Positions 9,812 to 19,830 of a DNA stretch of 64,000 nucleotides are shown here, piece by piece. Below the pieces are notes generated by a model. It saw only the letters and a program-made list of their open reading frames with translations, did not search any database and was not told the DNA's origin. Position numbers and translations under genes: made by a program. How positions within the stretch are numbered: the first letter of the stretch is position 1; each line of letters starts with the position of its first letter. This DNA comes from Candidatus Tokpelaia hoelldoblerii (GTDB taxonomy: Bacteria > Pseudomonadota > Alphaproteobacteria > Rhizobiales > Rhizobiaceae), in NCBI GenBank assembly GCA_002005325.1, contig CP017315.1, forward strand, positions 1,674,001-1,738,000, given 5' to 3'.

Positions 9812-9848
9812 GAACGGCCTCTTTTATGGTGCATTATGGTATCAGCCA

Positions 9849-10631
9849 TCAGTAAATATCCGCTCCGAAATATTGTGCAGAAATTTTCTGATAAGTACCG
9901 TCCGCCCGGATATCTTCAATTGCCTGATCAAGCCGCGCTTTCAAAGCGGCGGAATTTTTGCGGATGGCGATGGAAATCGGCTCGCGCGTGCCTTGCGCAT
10001 AGCCAAGCAGACGGCAACAGTCGCGCCCGTCTTTCTGCAACCAGTCAAGCAGCGGAAATTTTTCCTGCACCATACCGTCAAGCCGGCCGATCAGCATATC
10101 CATATTGGCTTCTTCCGCTGTGGGATAAAACCAGATATTGACGCCTGCCGGCATATAGTGGTCTTCCGCATAGGCCGCCATCGCTGTGCCGGACTGCGCG
10201 CCAATGCGCAAGCCTTTCAGCGTTTCCGGCGCAATATCACCAAGCGTTGAGCTTTTCTTCACCGCCAGAGCCAGCTCACTGCTATAATAACGGCTGGTGA
10301 AATCGACACTTTTGGCACGGTCGGGCGTTGACTGCATGGAGGCAATCACCGCATCGTATTTAGCCGCTATCAGGCCGGGAATAAGGCCATCCCAGTCCTG
10401 CACGGCAATAACACATTTCACCTGCATTTTTTGACATAAAGCCCGGGCAATATCGACATCAAATCCTTGTGGCTGACGGTTGGAGTCGACATAATTAAAG
10501 GGCGGATAGGCACCTTCTGTGGCAAAGCGGAATTCTTCCGCCAGAGCAGGCCGGACGCCGAACACCGTGACAGCGGCAACAATACCCGCCATGACAGCTT
10601 TCCATGTTCTGCCTGCTTCTTCCCAAGCCAT
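9849..10631 (-). CDS. Periplasmic basic amino-acid-binding protein (ArgT/HisJ family)
   Basis: Substrate-binding protein of the same importer, 260 residues. It begins with a signal peptide ending ...VRPALAEE (cleavage near residue 31), followed by FRFATEGAYPPFNYVDSNRQPQGFDVDIARALC, the type II SBP_bac_3 opening. AVIASMQSTPDRAKSVDFTSRYY and the Arg in LRIGAQSGTAMA match the residues that hold the alpha-carboxylate of the amino acid. The arrangement and family suit lysine/arginine/ornithine or opine binding. With an arginase gene next to it, arginine or ornithine is the best guess, not proven by sequence. Confidence 0.9.
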   Translation of the reverse strand: MAWEEAGRTWKAVMAGIVAAVTVFGVRPALAEEFRFATEGAYPPFNYVDSNRQPQGFDVDIARALCQKMQVKCVIAVQDWDGLIPGLIAAKYDAVIASMQSTPDRAKSVDFTSRYYSSELALAVKKSSTLGDIAPETLKGLRIGAQSGTAMAAYAEDHYMPAGVNIWFYPTAEEANMDMLIGRLDGMVQEKFPLLDWLQKDGRDCCRLLGYAQGTREPISIAIRKNSAALKARLDQAIEDIRADGTYQKISAQYFGADIY

Positions 10632-10757
10632 GTGAAAAACTCATTTCTGTTTCTTTTGCAAAACGGGTATTTCACATGTTATTCAATAAACTGCAACAAA
10701 ATTCATCATCACGGCACGTTTTTTTAGAAAGCCGCCCATTCCAACCATTAATAAAAG

Positions 10758-10819
10758 GCAAGAGCGGCAAGGCACTGCGCCTTAATACAAAGACAGGCCT
10801 GGATAAAGGCAGCTCATCG
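10758..10819. repeat. Upstream copy of a ~62-bp direct repeat
   Basis: Bases 10758-10796 are identical to 10874-10912 (39 bases), and the similarity continues with scattered mismatches to about 10819. The copies are 116 bases apart. This copy lies in the gap between the transporter and arginase genes. It keeps the inner AAGGC-ACTGC-GCCTT hairpin and a T run on the minus strand, but its outer arms no longer pair fully. Confidence 0.8.
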
Positions 10820-10867
10820 CAATTCCCGCAAAGGCGAAGCCAGTGCGGACAAGATATTGCGATCACT

Positions 10868-10934
10868 GAAAAAGCAAGAGCGGCAAGGCACTGCGCCTTA
10901 ATACAAAGACAGACCTAGATAAAAGCCGCTCTTG
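10868..10934 (-). terminator. Repeat copy forming the arginase terminator
   Basis: CAAGAGCGGC (10875-10884) and GCCGCTCTTG (10925-10934) form a perfect 10-bp outer stem. Inside it is a second hairpin, AAGGC-ACTGC-GCCTT (10885-10899). On the minus strand the structure is followed by CTTTTTC. It includes the last codons and stop of the arginase gene, so the terminator is partly coding. It is also the second copy of the local direct repeat. Confidence 0.6.
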
Positions 10935-11841
10935 TCACGCGGTCAATGACCCGCCGCCCCATCAGGCTCGCTGCCAGATCCATCATCAGAACGGCGGTTT
11001 TGCCGCGCTCATCCAGAAACGGATTAAGCTCTGCCAGATCAAGACTGGTGACAAGGCCGCTGTCGCACAGCATTTCCATAATCAGGTGCGCTTCACGGAA
11101 AGTCGCACCGCCCGGAACAGTGGTGCCGACAGCGGGCGCAATGAGGGGATCGAGAAAATCAACATCAAGGCTGACATGCAGCATACCCTTGACACGCTCC
11201 ACCCGCTCAAGAAAACGCATGAGTAAAGCCCCCACACCCATCTCGTCAATTTTGCGCATATCACAAACACTGACTGCTGTTTTATTAAGCGCCAGCCGTT
11301 CCTCGTGATCAACGCTGCGGATACCGAACAGGCAGATATTTTCCAGCGGCACGGGCGAAGCCAGCGGCGGATAGTAATCCTTAAAGCCTTTCTGACCGCT
11401 AAAATAGGCAACCGGCGTACCATGCAGATTGCCGCTGGTGGTGGTATCAAGCGTATGAAAATCCGAATGCGCGTCAAGCCACAGCACAAAAAGTGGCCGC
11501 CCCTTGTCATCAGCATGGCGCTTGACACCGGCAACCGTACCGGCCGACATCAAATGATCGCCGCCCATAAAAATGGGGAACCCCTTGCCGGCTTCCTCAT
11601 AAGCGCGCGCGGCAATGGCGGCAATCCAGTCATGCACTTGCGGCAGATGATAAAGCTGCCGATTGGGATGACTGGCCTTTGAATGAAAATCCGGTGTGAT
11701 ATTGCCGGTATCTGTCACCGTGTGCCCAAGAGAAGCGAGTGTTTCCACAATACCGGCAGCGCGATAGGCGCTTGGCCCCATATCGCAGCCCAAGCGTCGC
11801 GACCCGTCCTGAAGCGGAATGCCTGTCAATCGAATATCCAT
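10915..11841 (-). CDS. rocF: Arginase
   Basis: Arginase hydrolyses arginine to ornithine and urea at a dinuclear manganese site. The 308-residue product contains the metal-ligand motifs of the ureohydrolase family: GGDHLMSAG, LDAHSDFHT and HVSLDVDFLDP, followed by TTVPGGATFREAH and LDLAELNP. Arginase rather than agmatinase is suggested by the length and the opening RLTGIPLQDGSRRLGCDMGPSAYR. I chose the ATG at 11841 (GGTGAG six bases upstream); a GTG codon precedes it directly. A divergent Lrp/AsnC regulator starts 120 bases away and an amino-acid importer lies downstream, so an arginine catabolic locus is likely. Confidence 0.92.
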   Translation of the reverse strand: MDIRLTGIPLQDGSRRLGCDMGPSAYRAAGIVETLASLGHTVTDTGNITPDFHSKASHPNRQLYHLPQVHDWIAAIAARAYEEAGKGFPIFMGGDHLMSAGTVAGVKRHADDKGRPLFVLWLDAHSDFHTLDTTTSGNLHGTPVAYFSGQKGFKDYYPPLASPVPLENICLFGIRSVDHEERLALNKTAVSVCDMRKIDEMGVGALLMRFLERVERVKGMLHVSLDVDFLDPLIAPAVGTTVPGGATFREAHLIMEMLCDSGLVTSLDLAELNPFLDERGKTAVLMMDLAASLMGRRVIDRVTRAAFI

Positions 11842-11961
11842 CACACACTCACCCTTATTGCTATATGGTCATCATATATAGATTTTTACGATAAAATGAA
11901 GCAGAAGAATTGACAAAAAGCAAAGTGTTTCTTACCATTTCGGCATAATAATGTTAGCACA

Positions 11962-12420
11962 GTGGCAAATATGGATGCACTTGACCAGAAACTCATTCAA
12001 TTGTTGCGGCATAATGCCCGGCGCAGTGTGTCTGACCTGGCCGTTGCGCTTGATGTTTCGCGCGCCACCATTCGCGCCCGTCTCGACAAGCTGGAAAAAA
12101 ACCGCCAGATCCTCGGCTACAGTGTTATTTTGCCCTCGGACAATGCACAGGATGCCGTACGCGGCATTATGATGATTGAGGTTGAACGCCATCATGCCGA
12201 CCGGGTGGTCAACAGCCTTTCCGGTTTTGCGGAAGTTTCAGCCATTCACACCACCAACGGACGCTTTGATCTGGTAGTGGAACTGACAACGCAGAACCTT
12301 CCGGAATTTGACAGCATTCTGCGCCGTATCCGGTTGATTCCCGGCATTACCGCCAGTGAAACTCATCTGCTGCTTGCCACCCAGCGTTCGACCCGGATAA
12401 AAAACCGCTCATCAGGATAA
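11962..12420 (+). CDS. Lrp/AsnC-family transcriptional regulator
   Basis: The 152-residue product has an amino-terminal winged HTH (LDQKLIQLLRHNARRSVSDLAVALDVSRATIRARLDKL, about residues 6-45) and a carboxy-terminal RAM ligand-binding domain. It is divergent to the arginase gene, the usual layout for Lrp-type activators that respond to arginine, ornithine or a related amino acid. The start could be GTG 11962 or ATG 11971; no strong ribosome site separates them. Regulation of rocF and the transporter by this protein is inference from position. Confidence 0.9.
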   Translation: MANMDALDQKLIQLLRHNARRSVSDLAVALDVSRATIRARLDKLEKNRQILGYSVILPSDNAQDAVRGIMMIEVERHHADRVVNSLSGFAEVSAIHTTNGRFDLVVELTTQNLPEFDSILRRIRLIPGITASETHLLLATQRSTRIKNRSSG

Positions 12421-12428
12421 TCTGACAT

Positions 12429-12932
12429 ATGTTAAAAACATTCTTTTATTCACCTGCCAACAAATTTTTTCTGCCGCTCGTGTTCTTCCGTCTTGCATTG
12501 GGGTTGTTCTTTTTTGCTTCCGGTTTCAACAAACTGTTTATTGTGGAAAATCAACAGCTCATGCTGCAAACCATAACAGAAGCAGGAATACCGTTTCCTG
12601 CTGTGATGGCTGTATTCGTTGCATTTTGTGAAACATTGTTCGGACTGTTGCTTGCTTCAGGTTTGCTGACAAGATTAAGTGCACTGGTCTTGATGATTAT
12701 CAGTACTGTTGCCCTGCTAACAGTTGGAATTTATCAGATTCCATCAGGGATCAATGCCATGACCTGGTATAGCTGGCTCTATTACCTGCCAGAAAGCAGC
12801 TATATTCTTATCGCTCTGAATTTGATGATTCAGGGAAGCGGGCCATACGGTCTAGACCAATGGATATACCGCCGCCTTTACAGGCCTGACAGCCGTCCGG
12901 CCTTACTTCCCGGCGGCGACCTGCATACATAA
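12429..12932 (+). CDS. DoxX-family membrane protein
   Basis: A 167-residue protein with about four hydrophobic helices and the DoxX features FFRLALGLFFFASGFNKL near the start and FCETLFGLLLASGLLTRLSALVLMII in the middle. DoxX proteins are small inner-membrane proteins; some are linked to quinone or thiol redox reactions, but the role of this one is unknown. It follows the Lrp gene by 8 bases and may share its transcript. It is more AT-rich than its neighbours. Confidence 0.8.
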   Translation: MLKTFFYSPANKFFLPLVFFRLALGLFFFASGFNKLFIVENQQLMLQTITEAGIPFPAVMAVFVAFCETLFGLLLASGLLTRLSALVLMIISTVALLTVGIYQIPSGINAMTWYSWLYYLPESSYILIALNLMIQGSGPYGLDQWIYRRLYRPDSRPALLPGGDLHT

Positions 12933-12955
12933 CCCGCATCCCTGCAACACGCACC

Positions 12956-13870
12956 CTAGTGCCCGATATGGGGGAAACGATGGCGTTTTTGCGCCAGCTG
13001 CACCTGTTTATGACGTTCTTCATAGCGGGCGCGGTCAGTGTCCGAACGCTCTTCATAGCAGGCTTCACAGGAAACACCTTCAACATAATGCGGCTTTTGC
13101 CGGTCTTGCACTGTGAGAGGGTGGCGACAGGCACGGCACAGGGTCATATCCCCCTCAACCAGCCCGTGGCCGACAGAAACACGCTCATCAAATACAAAGC
13201 ACTCACCTTCCCACAGGCTGTCCTCCAGCGGAACTTCTTCAAGATATTTCAGAATGCCACCCTTGAGATGATAGACGTCAAACCCCAATCCGCGCGCGTA
13301 AGCGGTGGATTTCTCACAACGGATACCGCCAGTGCAGAACATGGCAACCTTTTTCTTCGCGCGCAATTCACCGTCATGCCCGGCCATCCATTGCGGAAAC
13401 TCGCGAAAGGTTTTGATATTCGGGTCAATCGCACCGGCAAACGTGCCGATACTATATTCATAATCATTGCGGGTATCGACAAGGATCGTGTCTTCATCTG
13501 TAATCAGCGCGTTCCATTCCTGCGGGGAAACATAAGTGCCGACAGCTTTTAACGGATCGACCCCTTCCACCCCCATAGTGACAATTTCTTTTTTCAGCCG
13601 CACCTTCATGCGGTGAAACGGCATCTCACGGGCAGTGGAATATTTCAGTTCCGGATTTTGCAATTCCGGCTGTGCGGTGATAAACTGCACCACCTTTTCA
13701 ATACCTTCCTGTTTACCGGCAATGGTGCCGTTGATCCCTTCTGCAGCAAGCAGCAATGTGCCTTTCACACCCTGTTCCTGACACAGCGCCTTCAGGGGTT
13801 CACGCATATCCTGATAGCGGGCAAACGGGGCAAAACAATAAAGGGCGGCAACAGTATAAGTCTGTTCCAT
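12956..13870 (-). CDS. trhO: tRNA uridine(34) hydroxylase TrhO (rhodanese family)
   Basis: TrhO (YceA) uses oxygen to make 5-hydroxyuridine at position 34 of certain tRNAs. The 304-residue product has the amino-terminal acylphosphatase-like part ([27 protein letters not shown]), a rhodanese domain with [14 protein letters not shown] and the active-site loop [12 protein letters not shown], and a carboxy-terminal zinc-ribbon-like segment with CRACRHPL and CEACYEE. I chose the ATG at 13870, with AAGGA about 11 bases upstream; in-frame ATG codons at 13882 and 13897 are weaker. Confidence 0.92.
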   Translation of the reverse strand: MEQTYTVAALYCFAPFARYQDMREPLKALCQEQGVKGTLLLAAEGINGTIAGKQEGIEKVVQFITAQPELQNPELKYSTAREMPFHRMKVRLKKEIVTMGVEGVDPLKAVGTYVSPQEWNALITDEDTILVDTRNDYEYSIGTFAGAIDPNIKTFREFPQWMAGHDGELRAKKKVAMFCTGGIRCEKSTAYARGLGFDVYHLKGGILKYLEEVPLEDSLWEGECFVFDERVSVGHGLVEGDMTLCRACRHPLTVQDRQKPHYVEGVSCEACYEERSDTDRARYEERHKQVQLAQKRHRFPHIGH

Positions 13871-13910
13871 GAGAGCAATCATCCTTTCACAAGGCATATT
13901 TCAAATCATA

Positions 13911-14714
13911 TCAATCAACAAAAGCACGTTCAACCACATAAGTAGCGGGAGCATTGTTCGCCCCTTCCTCAAGCCCGAAAGCTTCACACATGGCGGCGCA
14001 ATCCTTGAGCATTGCCATCGAGCCGCAAATCATCACCCGGTCGTCGCGCGGATTGACTGGCGGCAGGCCGGTCGTTTCAAAAAACTGCCCCGATTGCATA
14101 GCTTCAGTAATACGGCCCATATGCTCCGACTGCTCACGTGTGGTCATGGGATAAAATTCAAGCTGCGCGGCAAATTCGCCAATCAGCGGATCTTCACGTA
14201 AAGTGTCAACCAGCTCGCGGGCATAGCCGAGTTCAGCCACGTCACGCGTGGTTTGCACCAGCACCACTTCGGCAAATTTCTCGTAAGTTTCAGGGTCGCG
14301 GATGAGGCTGGCAAAAGGTGCCACGCCTGTCCCCGTAGACAAAAGATAAAGCCGCTTGCCGGGCAGAAGTGCGTCAAGCACCAGTGTACCGGTCGATTTT
14401 TTGCGCATTAAAATGGTGTCGCCCGCCTTGATACGCTGCAGATGCTCGGTCAATGGCCCGCCCGGGACCTTGATCGAAAAAAATTCAAGCTCTTCATCCC
14501 ATGTCGGGCTGGCGATGGAATAGGCACGATAAACCGGCTTTTCAGCATTGGGCAAACCGATCATGACAAATTCGCCCGCGCGGAAACGAAAACTCGCCGG
14601 GCGGGTAATGCGGAATTTGAACAAACGGTCGGTATAATGTTTAACGTCCCGCACGGTTTCAGCAAACACATTGTCAGGAACGGGATAACCGGTTTTGTTC
14701 ATAGTGCCTTTCAT
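13911..14714 (-). CDS. fpr: Ferredoxin/flavodoxin-NADP+ reductase
   Basis: Fpr moves electrons between NADPH and ferredoxin or flavodoxin through FAD. The 267-residue product has the FAD-binding RAYSIASPTWDEELEFFSIKVPGGPLTEHL, the NADP-binding LSTGTGVAPFASLIRDPETYE and DRVMICGSMAML, and ends in the VVERAFVD tail typical of the short bacterial/alphaproteobacterial FNR subclass. The start at 14714 or the ATG at 14702 (AAAGG four bases before it) are both possible. It lies alone between trhO and an ABC exporter. Confidence 0.92.
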   Translation of the reverse strand: MKGTMNKTGYPVPDNVFAETVRDVKHYTDRLFKFRITRPASFRFRAGEFVMIGLPNAEKPVYRAYSIASPTWDEELEFFSIKVPGGPLTEHLQRIKAGDTILMRKKSTGTLVLDALLPGKRLYLLSTGTGVAPFASLIRDPETYEKFAEVVLVQTTRDVAELGYARELVDTLREDPLIGEFAAQLEFYPMTTREQSEHMGRITEAMQSGQFFETTGLPPVNPRDDRVMICGSMAMLKDCAAMCEAFGLEEGANNAPATYVVERAFVD

Positions 14715-14833
14715 AAAGCCTGTCCTTTAAAATTACAGTATTTTTCTTCTTATATAAAAGCTTGCACCTGAATGCAAATCGCCATTCATCCCCGCAGTAT
14801 GAAAATATCATCTCATACGTAAGCTTGCTGCTT

Positions 14834-14865
14834 AAAAAAACCTGTCATACAACATCTGCATGACA
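14834..14865 (-). terminator. Candidate terminator after the MsbA-like gene
   Basis: On the minus strand TGTCAT and ATGACA form a 6-bp stem with an 11-base loop, followed by GG and seven T (complement of 14834-14840). It lies about 30 bases past the exporter gene's stop. Confidence 0.5.
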
Positions 14866-14892
14866 AACGGCAGGCGCACAGGGCAGCAGAAC

Positions 14893-16701
14893 TTAACGCA
14901 TATCGTCAAGCTCGTCATCTTCAAACACATCGTCGCCGGTGTGGAACTGCAGATCATGCAGGTGCCTGTAAAGCCCGTCCCTATGGGCAAGCAGCTGTTT
15001 CTGCGTGCCTTCTTCCACCACCTCACCATCCTGCATCACCACGATCTTGTCAGCGGAGGCAATGGTAGAAAGCCGGTGGGCAATAACAATAGTGGTGCGG
15101 TCTTCGGTCAGCCGTTCCAGCGCTTCACGGATCAACGCTTCCGATTCTGAATCAAGCGCGCTTGTCGCCTCGTCCAGAATGAGAATATCACTGTCGCGCA
15201 ACATGGCGCGGGCAATGGCAAGGCGCTGCTTCTGCCCGCCGGACAAATTGGAGCCATTATCGCCGACATTGGTATCATAACCATGGCGCAGACCTGAAAT
15301 AAAGTCATGGGCATTGGCAGCTTTCGCCGCGGCGATGATTTCATCCTCTGTCGCATCCGGCTTGCCAAGGCTGATATTATAGCGCACCGAGCCCTGAAAC
15401 AAAAATGTGTCCTGCCCGACATAGGACATCCGCTCACGCAAAGAGCGGAACGTCGTGGCACGCAGATCCTGCCCGTCAATCCGGATTTTACCCTTCTGCG
15501 GGTCATAAAGCCGCATCATCAGGTTGATCATAGTGGACTTGCCCGAGCCCGACGGACCGACCAGCGCCGTCATTTTTCCGGCCGGAAATGTCAAATTGAT
15601 ATGTTTTAACACTTGATGGTCATCAACATAGGAGAAGCTGACATCCTCAAACTCAATCTTGCCCTTGCCTTTGGGGAGAGCTTTGGCATTTTTTGCCTCC
15701 ATCAGGCTTAACGGATGATCAAGAATATCAAACATCATCCGCACCCCGATCATGCCCGATTCAATCTTGACGCGGACATTGGCAATACGCTTGGCCGGTT
15801 CATAAAGCAGCAGAAGCGCGGTGATGAATGACATCAACTGTGCTTCAACGTCCTTCCCGATATTGTGCACCACCATATAGCCGGAAAGCAGAACAACACC
15901 GGCAATGGCAAGACCAGCCAGCGTTTCCATAATCGGGCTTGTCGCCGCTTCAAGTGTGGCAATGCTGTTGGCGCGCCGCTCAACATCACAAACCGCCTTG
16001 TTCATACGCTCCTTCATCAACCCCTCAAGTGAGAAAGCCTTGATAACCCGAATGCCGACGGAGGTTTCCTGCATGACCTTGATAATTTCGCCAATGGAAC
16101 TTAATTCTTTCGCCATCAACCCGCGAACGCGCTTTAAAATAAGCCGCACACCCAGATAAGCCAGCGGCCCGATAATCAGCGCTGCAATGCTGAGCGTGAA
16201 ATTCTGCCACAGCATCACAACCAGCAGGCCGACAACCGTAAACAGATCGCGCACAAAAGTCGTGATCATAATATCTACAATGTTTCGCGCGGCATTGGCG
16301 TTGTGGGTAACACGCACCAGCAAATCAGAGGAAGCATTATCTTGATAAAACGCAACCCCCTGCTGCATCAGCCGGTCATAGATTTTACGCTGCTGTTCTG
16401 AAACGATGCTGTTGCCGGCACGGCTTAAAAAAAACACCTGAAAAAAACTGGCAAATCCTTTGATAATAAAAATAGCAGCAACCGCTGCTGAAACAGCAAC
16501 AACCATTCGAAAATCATGACCGCGGATAATCTGCTTGACAATGTCATACATAATCCATGCACTGGCAGAGGTCGTCGCAGCAATCACCAGCATACTGATA
16601 ATTCCGCCTATATACCATCTGGCATGCTTGTCGAAATTTTCACGCATCAGACGGAAAATCAACTGTTTGTCAGCTGCAGAAATCTGTTTGCTCTTTGCCA
16701 T
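14893..16701 (-). CDS. ABC exporter, fused permease and ATPase (MsbA-like)
   Basis: A 602-residue half-transporter with an ABC_membrane domain (about residues 25-310, six spans) and an ATPase domain. The latter shows Walker [10 protein letters not shown], the Q-loop YVGQDTFLFQGSVRYNI, signature LSGGQKQR, Walker B ILILDEATSALDSESE and H-loop VIAHRLSTI. The family moves lipids, lipid A, glucans, peptides or drugs, so the substrate is not fixed by sequence; similarity to rhizobial MsbA-like exporters is the best call. It ends in an acidic tail (DDVFEDDELDDMR). It stands between fpr and cobT as its own transcription unit. Confidence 0.85.
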   Translation of the reverse strand: MAKSKQISAADKQLIFRLMRENFDKHARWYIGGIISMLVIAATTSASAWIMYDIVKQIIRGHDFRMVVAVSAAVAAIFIIKGFASFFQVFFLSRAGNSIVSEQQRKIYDRLMQQGVAFYQDNASSDLLVRVTHNANAARNIVDIMITTFVRDLFTVVGLLVVMLWQNFTLSIAALIIGPLAYLGVRLILKRVRGLMAKELSSIGEIIKVMQETSVGIRVIKAFSLEGLMKERMNKAVCDVERRANSIATLEAATSPIMETLAGLAIAGVVLLSGYMVVHNIGKDVEAQLMSFITALLLLYEPAKRIANVRVKIESGMIGVRMMFDILDHPLSLMEAKNAKALPKGKGKIEFEDVSFSYVDDHQVLKHINLTFPAGKMTALVGPSGSGKSTMINLMMRLYDPQKGKIRIDGQDLRATTFRSLRERMSYVGQDTFLFQGSVRYNISLGKPDATEDEIIAAAKAANAHDFISGLRHGYDTNVGDNGSNLSGGQKQRLAIARAMLRDSDILILDEATSALDSESEALIREALERLTEDRTTIVIAHRLSTIASADKIVVMQDGEVVEEGTQKQLLAHRDGLYRHLHDLQFHTGDDVFEDDELDDMR

Positions 16702-16827
16702 TCCGATTTATTCGCATCCTTGTTTTTTGTCTGTTATTTTTAAACGGTTCGCTGTTATAAATAAAATAGTCTCATATGGCAAAAAATCAGCGGGGCTTTT
16801 TATCAAACACTGCTGCGTGTTGCCCGA

Positions 16828-18720
16828 TCATCGCCCATTCCCGCCACTCTGGCGTGCTGACTGCTCCGCAAAAAGCGCGGCAAGCTGCTCAGTCATCGCG
16901 CCGGCAAGTTCTTCCGCATCAACAATTGTCACCGCACGGCGATAATAACGCGTGACATCATGACCGATACCAATGGCGATCAGCTCTACTGGTGAGCGGG
17001 TTTCAATCTCTTCAATCACAGCGCGCAAATGTTTTTCCAGATAATTGCCGGAATTGACCGACAAGGTCGAATCATCCACTGGTGCACCGTCCGAAATCAT
17101 CATCAGAATACGCCGGTGCTCGCGCCGCCCAAGCAACCGTTGATGGGCCCAGATCAGCGCCTCACCGTCAATATTTTCCTTCAGCAGCCCCTCACGCATC
17201 ATCAGGCCGAGACTGCGCCGCGCCCGCCGCCACGGCGTATCAGCACTCTTATAGATGATATGGCGAAGGTCGTTCAACCGTCCGGGCATGACCGGTTTAC
17301 CATCCTCCAGCCATTGCTCCCGCGAACGCCCGCCCTTCCAGGCCTTGGTGGTAAACCCCAAAATCTCCACCTTGACACCGCAGCGTTCCAGCGTGCGCGC
17401 CAGAATATCCACACATGTTGCCGCCACAGTGATAGGCCGGCCGCGCATTGAGCCGGAATTGTCAATCAGCAGCGTCACCACCGTATCACGAAATTCGGTA
17501 TCGCGCTCCCATTTATAAGACAGCGGCTGCGTTGGATCGACCACCACCCGCACCAGCCGGGCGCTGTCGAGATAACCTTCTTCCAGATCAAAATCCCATG
17601 AACGGTTTTGCTGCGCCAGCAGACGGCGCTGCAAACGGTTGGCCAGTCGCCCGACAATACCTTGCAGACTGGCAAGCTGCTTGTCGAGAAAGCTGCGCAG
17701 CCGGTTCAGTTCTGCCTCGTCGCACAACGCGTCGGCTTCCACCGTTTCATCAAAAGCACGGGTATAAACCTTGTAATCGCCGATATGGCTCATATCCGAC
17801 AGAGGTTGCGGCGGGCGGCGGTTTTCCCCCGCCTGTTCCCCGGCGTCAATGTCTTCTGTAACTTCATCGCTTTCTTCAGCGCTGTCAGCGGATTCCGTCT
17901 CGCCGTCCGGCGCATCCTCAGCGGTTTCTTCAGCCGCTTCCTGTTCACCGGAGTCACCGCCCTCTTCTTCCGGCGTCTCGGCTTTTTCTTCCAGCCCGTC
18001 CTCGTCCGGTTCGTTTGTTTCCTCTTCGCCCTCATCTTCAAGCGGCGGTTCGGACAACGCCTCAGCCATATTCATCGCCGCAAGTATTTCGCGGATGTGG
18101 CGGGCAAAAGCGTCCTGATCATCAACATTGTCAACAAGCGCATCAAGGCTGCCGCCGACCTTTTCCTCAATCCAGTCGCGCCAGACATCAACCACTGCAC
18201 CCGCCGCTTTGGGCACCGGCAGACCAGTGAGCTTTTCACGCACCATCAGCGCCAGCGCTTCCGACAACGGTGCTTCATCACGCGACGTAATGGCGGTATA
18301 ATTGGCACGCTCATAACGGTCTGCCAGCATGGCTGTCAGATTCTTCGCCATGCCGCCCATCCGCCGCGCGCCAAGCGCCTCAACCCGCGCCTGTTCCACC
18401 GCGTCAAAAATCGCCCGCCCGTCCTGCGACTGCGGGGCGAGATTGGCATGCAGCCGGTCATCATGCCAGACACGGCGCAAAGCCATTGAATCGCCAAGGC
18501 CGCGGATCATGGCGATGTTTTTGCGTGTCGGGCGGGCGGGCACATCCGGCAGGCGGGCAATATCACCGGTCATGGAAGGACGGTCAGCGCCAAAGGAAAC
18601 ATCAAGCGTATTGCTGGCGGCAACCGCGCGCATCGTCGTGGAAACGGCGCGGCGAAACGGCTCCGGCTGGACAATGCCATCTTTTATTTTGCGGCGGTTA
18701 TCTCCCGACTTGGCGCTCAT
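16828..18720 (-). CDS. cobT: Cobaltochelatase subunit CobT
   Basis: CobT works with CobS as the AAA+/von Willebrand partner of CobN in ATP-driven cobalt insertion into hydrogenobyrinate diamide in aerobic cobalamin synthesis. The 630-residue product has the CobT amino-terminal domain, a very acidic low-complexity linker (about residues 215-320, rich in E, D and S), and a carboxy-terminal vWA domain with the MIDAS motif [14 protein letters not shown]. cobS lies 14 bases upstream. CobN and other cobalamin genes are not in the window. In organisms lacking aerobic B12 synthesis the CobST pair may serve another chelatase, which I cannot judge here. Confidence 0.94.
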   Translation of the reverse strand: MSAKSGDNRRKIKDGIVQPEPFRRAVSTTMRAVAASNTLDVSFGADRPSMTGDIARLPDVPARPTRKNIAMIRGLGDSMALRRVWHDDRLHANLAPQSQDGRAIFDAVEQARVEALGARRMGGMAKNLTAMLADRYERANYTAITSRDEAPLSEALALMVREKLTGLPVPKAAGAVVDVWRDWIEEKVGGSLDALVDNVDDQDAFARHIREILAAMNMAEALSEPPLEDEGEEETNEPDEDGLEEKAETPEEEGGDSGEQEAAEETAEDAPDGETESADSAEESDEVTEDIDAGEQAGENRRPPQPLSDMSHIGDYKVYTRAFDETVEADALCDEAELNRLRSFLDKQLASLQGIVGRLANRLQRRLLAQQNRSWDFDLEEGYLDSARLVRVVVDPTQPLSYKWERDTEFRDTVVTLLIDNSGSMRGRPITVAATCVDILARTLERCGVKVEILGFTTKAWKGGRSREQWLEDGKPVMPGRLNDLRHIIYKSADTPWRRARRSLGLMMREGLLKENIDGEALIWAHQRLLGRREHRRILMMISDGAPVDDSTLSVNSGNYLEKHLRAVIEEIETRSPVELIAIGIGHDVTRYYRRAVTIVDAEELAGAMTEQLAALFAEQSARQSGGNGR

Positions 18721-18734
18721 GCCGGCGGCCCCTG

Positions 18735-19721
18735 TCAGGAAAACACGGTATTGACGACAGATTCAGGCAGTTCCTCGCCAAAGGCGCGCTGGTAAAATTC
18801 AGCCACCACCGGCCGCTCCAGCTCATCGCATTTATTGAGAAACGTCAGGCGGAAAGCCAAGCCGGTATCCTTGAAAATTTCAGCGTTTTCCGCCCAGGTG
18901 ATCACCGTGCGCGGACTCATCACCGTGGAAAGATCGCCATTGATAAAGGCAGCCCGCGTCATATCCGCAACCTGCACCATGTTGGACACAATGCCGCGGC
19001 CTTTTTTATCACGGAAATGCCGGGCCTTGGCCAGCACAATTTCCACCTCGTTATCATGCGGCAGATAGTTGAGCGTGGTGACAATCGACCAGCGGTCCAT
19101 CTGCGCCTGATTGATCTGCTGGGTGCCGTGATACAGGCCCGTGGTGTCGCCCAGGCCAACCGTGTTGGCGGTGGCAAACAAACGGAAGGCCGGATGCGGC
19201 GCGATAACGCGGCTCTGGTCAAGCAGCGTGAGACGGCCGGACGCTTCAAGCACCCGCTGGATGACAAACATCACATCAGGGCGGCCGGCATCATATTCAT
19301 CAAACACCAGCGCCACATTGTTCTGATAAGCCCATGGCAGGATGCCATCCTTAAATTCCGTCACCTGCATTCCGTCCCTGACGACAATCGCATCCTTGCC
19401 GACAAGGTCGATACGGCTGACGTGACTATCCAGATTGACACGCACACACGGCCAGTTAAGACGGGCGGCCACCTGCTCGATATGGGTGGACTTGCCGGTG
19501 CCGTGATAGCCCGACACCATCACGCGGCGGTTAAAAGCAAAACCGGCAAGAATGGCCAAAGTGGTCTGCCGGTCAAACAGGTAATCAGGATCACGCCGGG
19601 GCACGTGCATATCCGCAACGCTATAGGCCGGCACCTGCATATCGCTGTCAATGCCGAAAACCTCGCCGGCATTGACAATTATATCCGGCAAACCGGGCTC
19701 TGTGGATTTTTTGTTTTTCAT
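18735..19721 (-). CDS. cobS: Cobaltochelatase subunit CobS (AAA+ ATPase)
   Basis: CobS is the AAA+ ATPase that assembles with CobT and drives the CobN chelatase. The 328-residue product has Walker [10 protein letters not shown], Walker [22 protein letters not shown], sensor-1 [32 protein letters not shown] and the CobS amino-terminal [23 protein letters not shown] chose the ATG at 19721, a few bases after GGAGG; ATG codons just upstream are possible. It is followed by cobT. Confidence 0.94.
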   Translation of the reverse strand: MKNKKSTEPGLPDIIVNAGEVFGIDSDMQVPAYSVADMHVPRRDPDYLFDRQTTLAILAGFAFNRRVMVSGYHGTGKSTHIEQVAARLNWPCVRVNLDSHVSRIDLVGKDAIVVRDGMQVTEFKDGILPWAYQNNVALVFDEYDAGRPDVMFVIQRVLEASGRLTLLDQSRVIAPHPAFRLFATANTVGLGDTTGLYHGTQQINQAQMDRWSIVTTLNYLPHDNEVEIVLAKARHFRDKKGRGIVSNMVQVADMTRAAFINGDLSTVMSPRTVITWAENAEIFKDTGLAFRLTFLNKCDELERPVVAEFYQRAFGEELPESVVNTVFS

Positions 19722-19830
19722 CATCCCTCCATGACACATACCCGCCCGCATACATCATCTGATTTTTACCGGGCCTTTCCCTGACTATCCGCCCTCTTCC
19801 CGCCGATTGCAATGGGTTAGCGTATTTTTT

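Noticed and set aside
16702..16827. A tRNA or small RNA gene in the gap between cobT and the ABC exporter
   Set aside because: No cloverleaf-like pairs, no conserved T-loop words and no terminator were seen. The stretch is AT-rich leader sequence.
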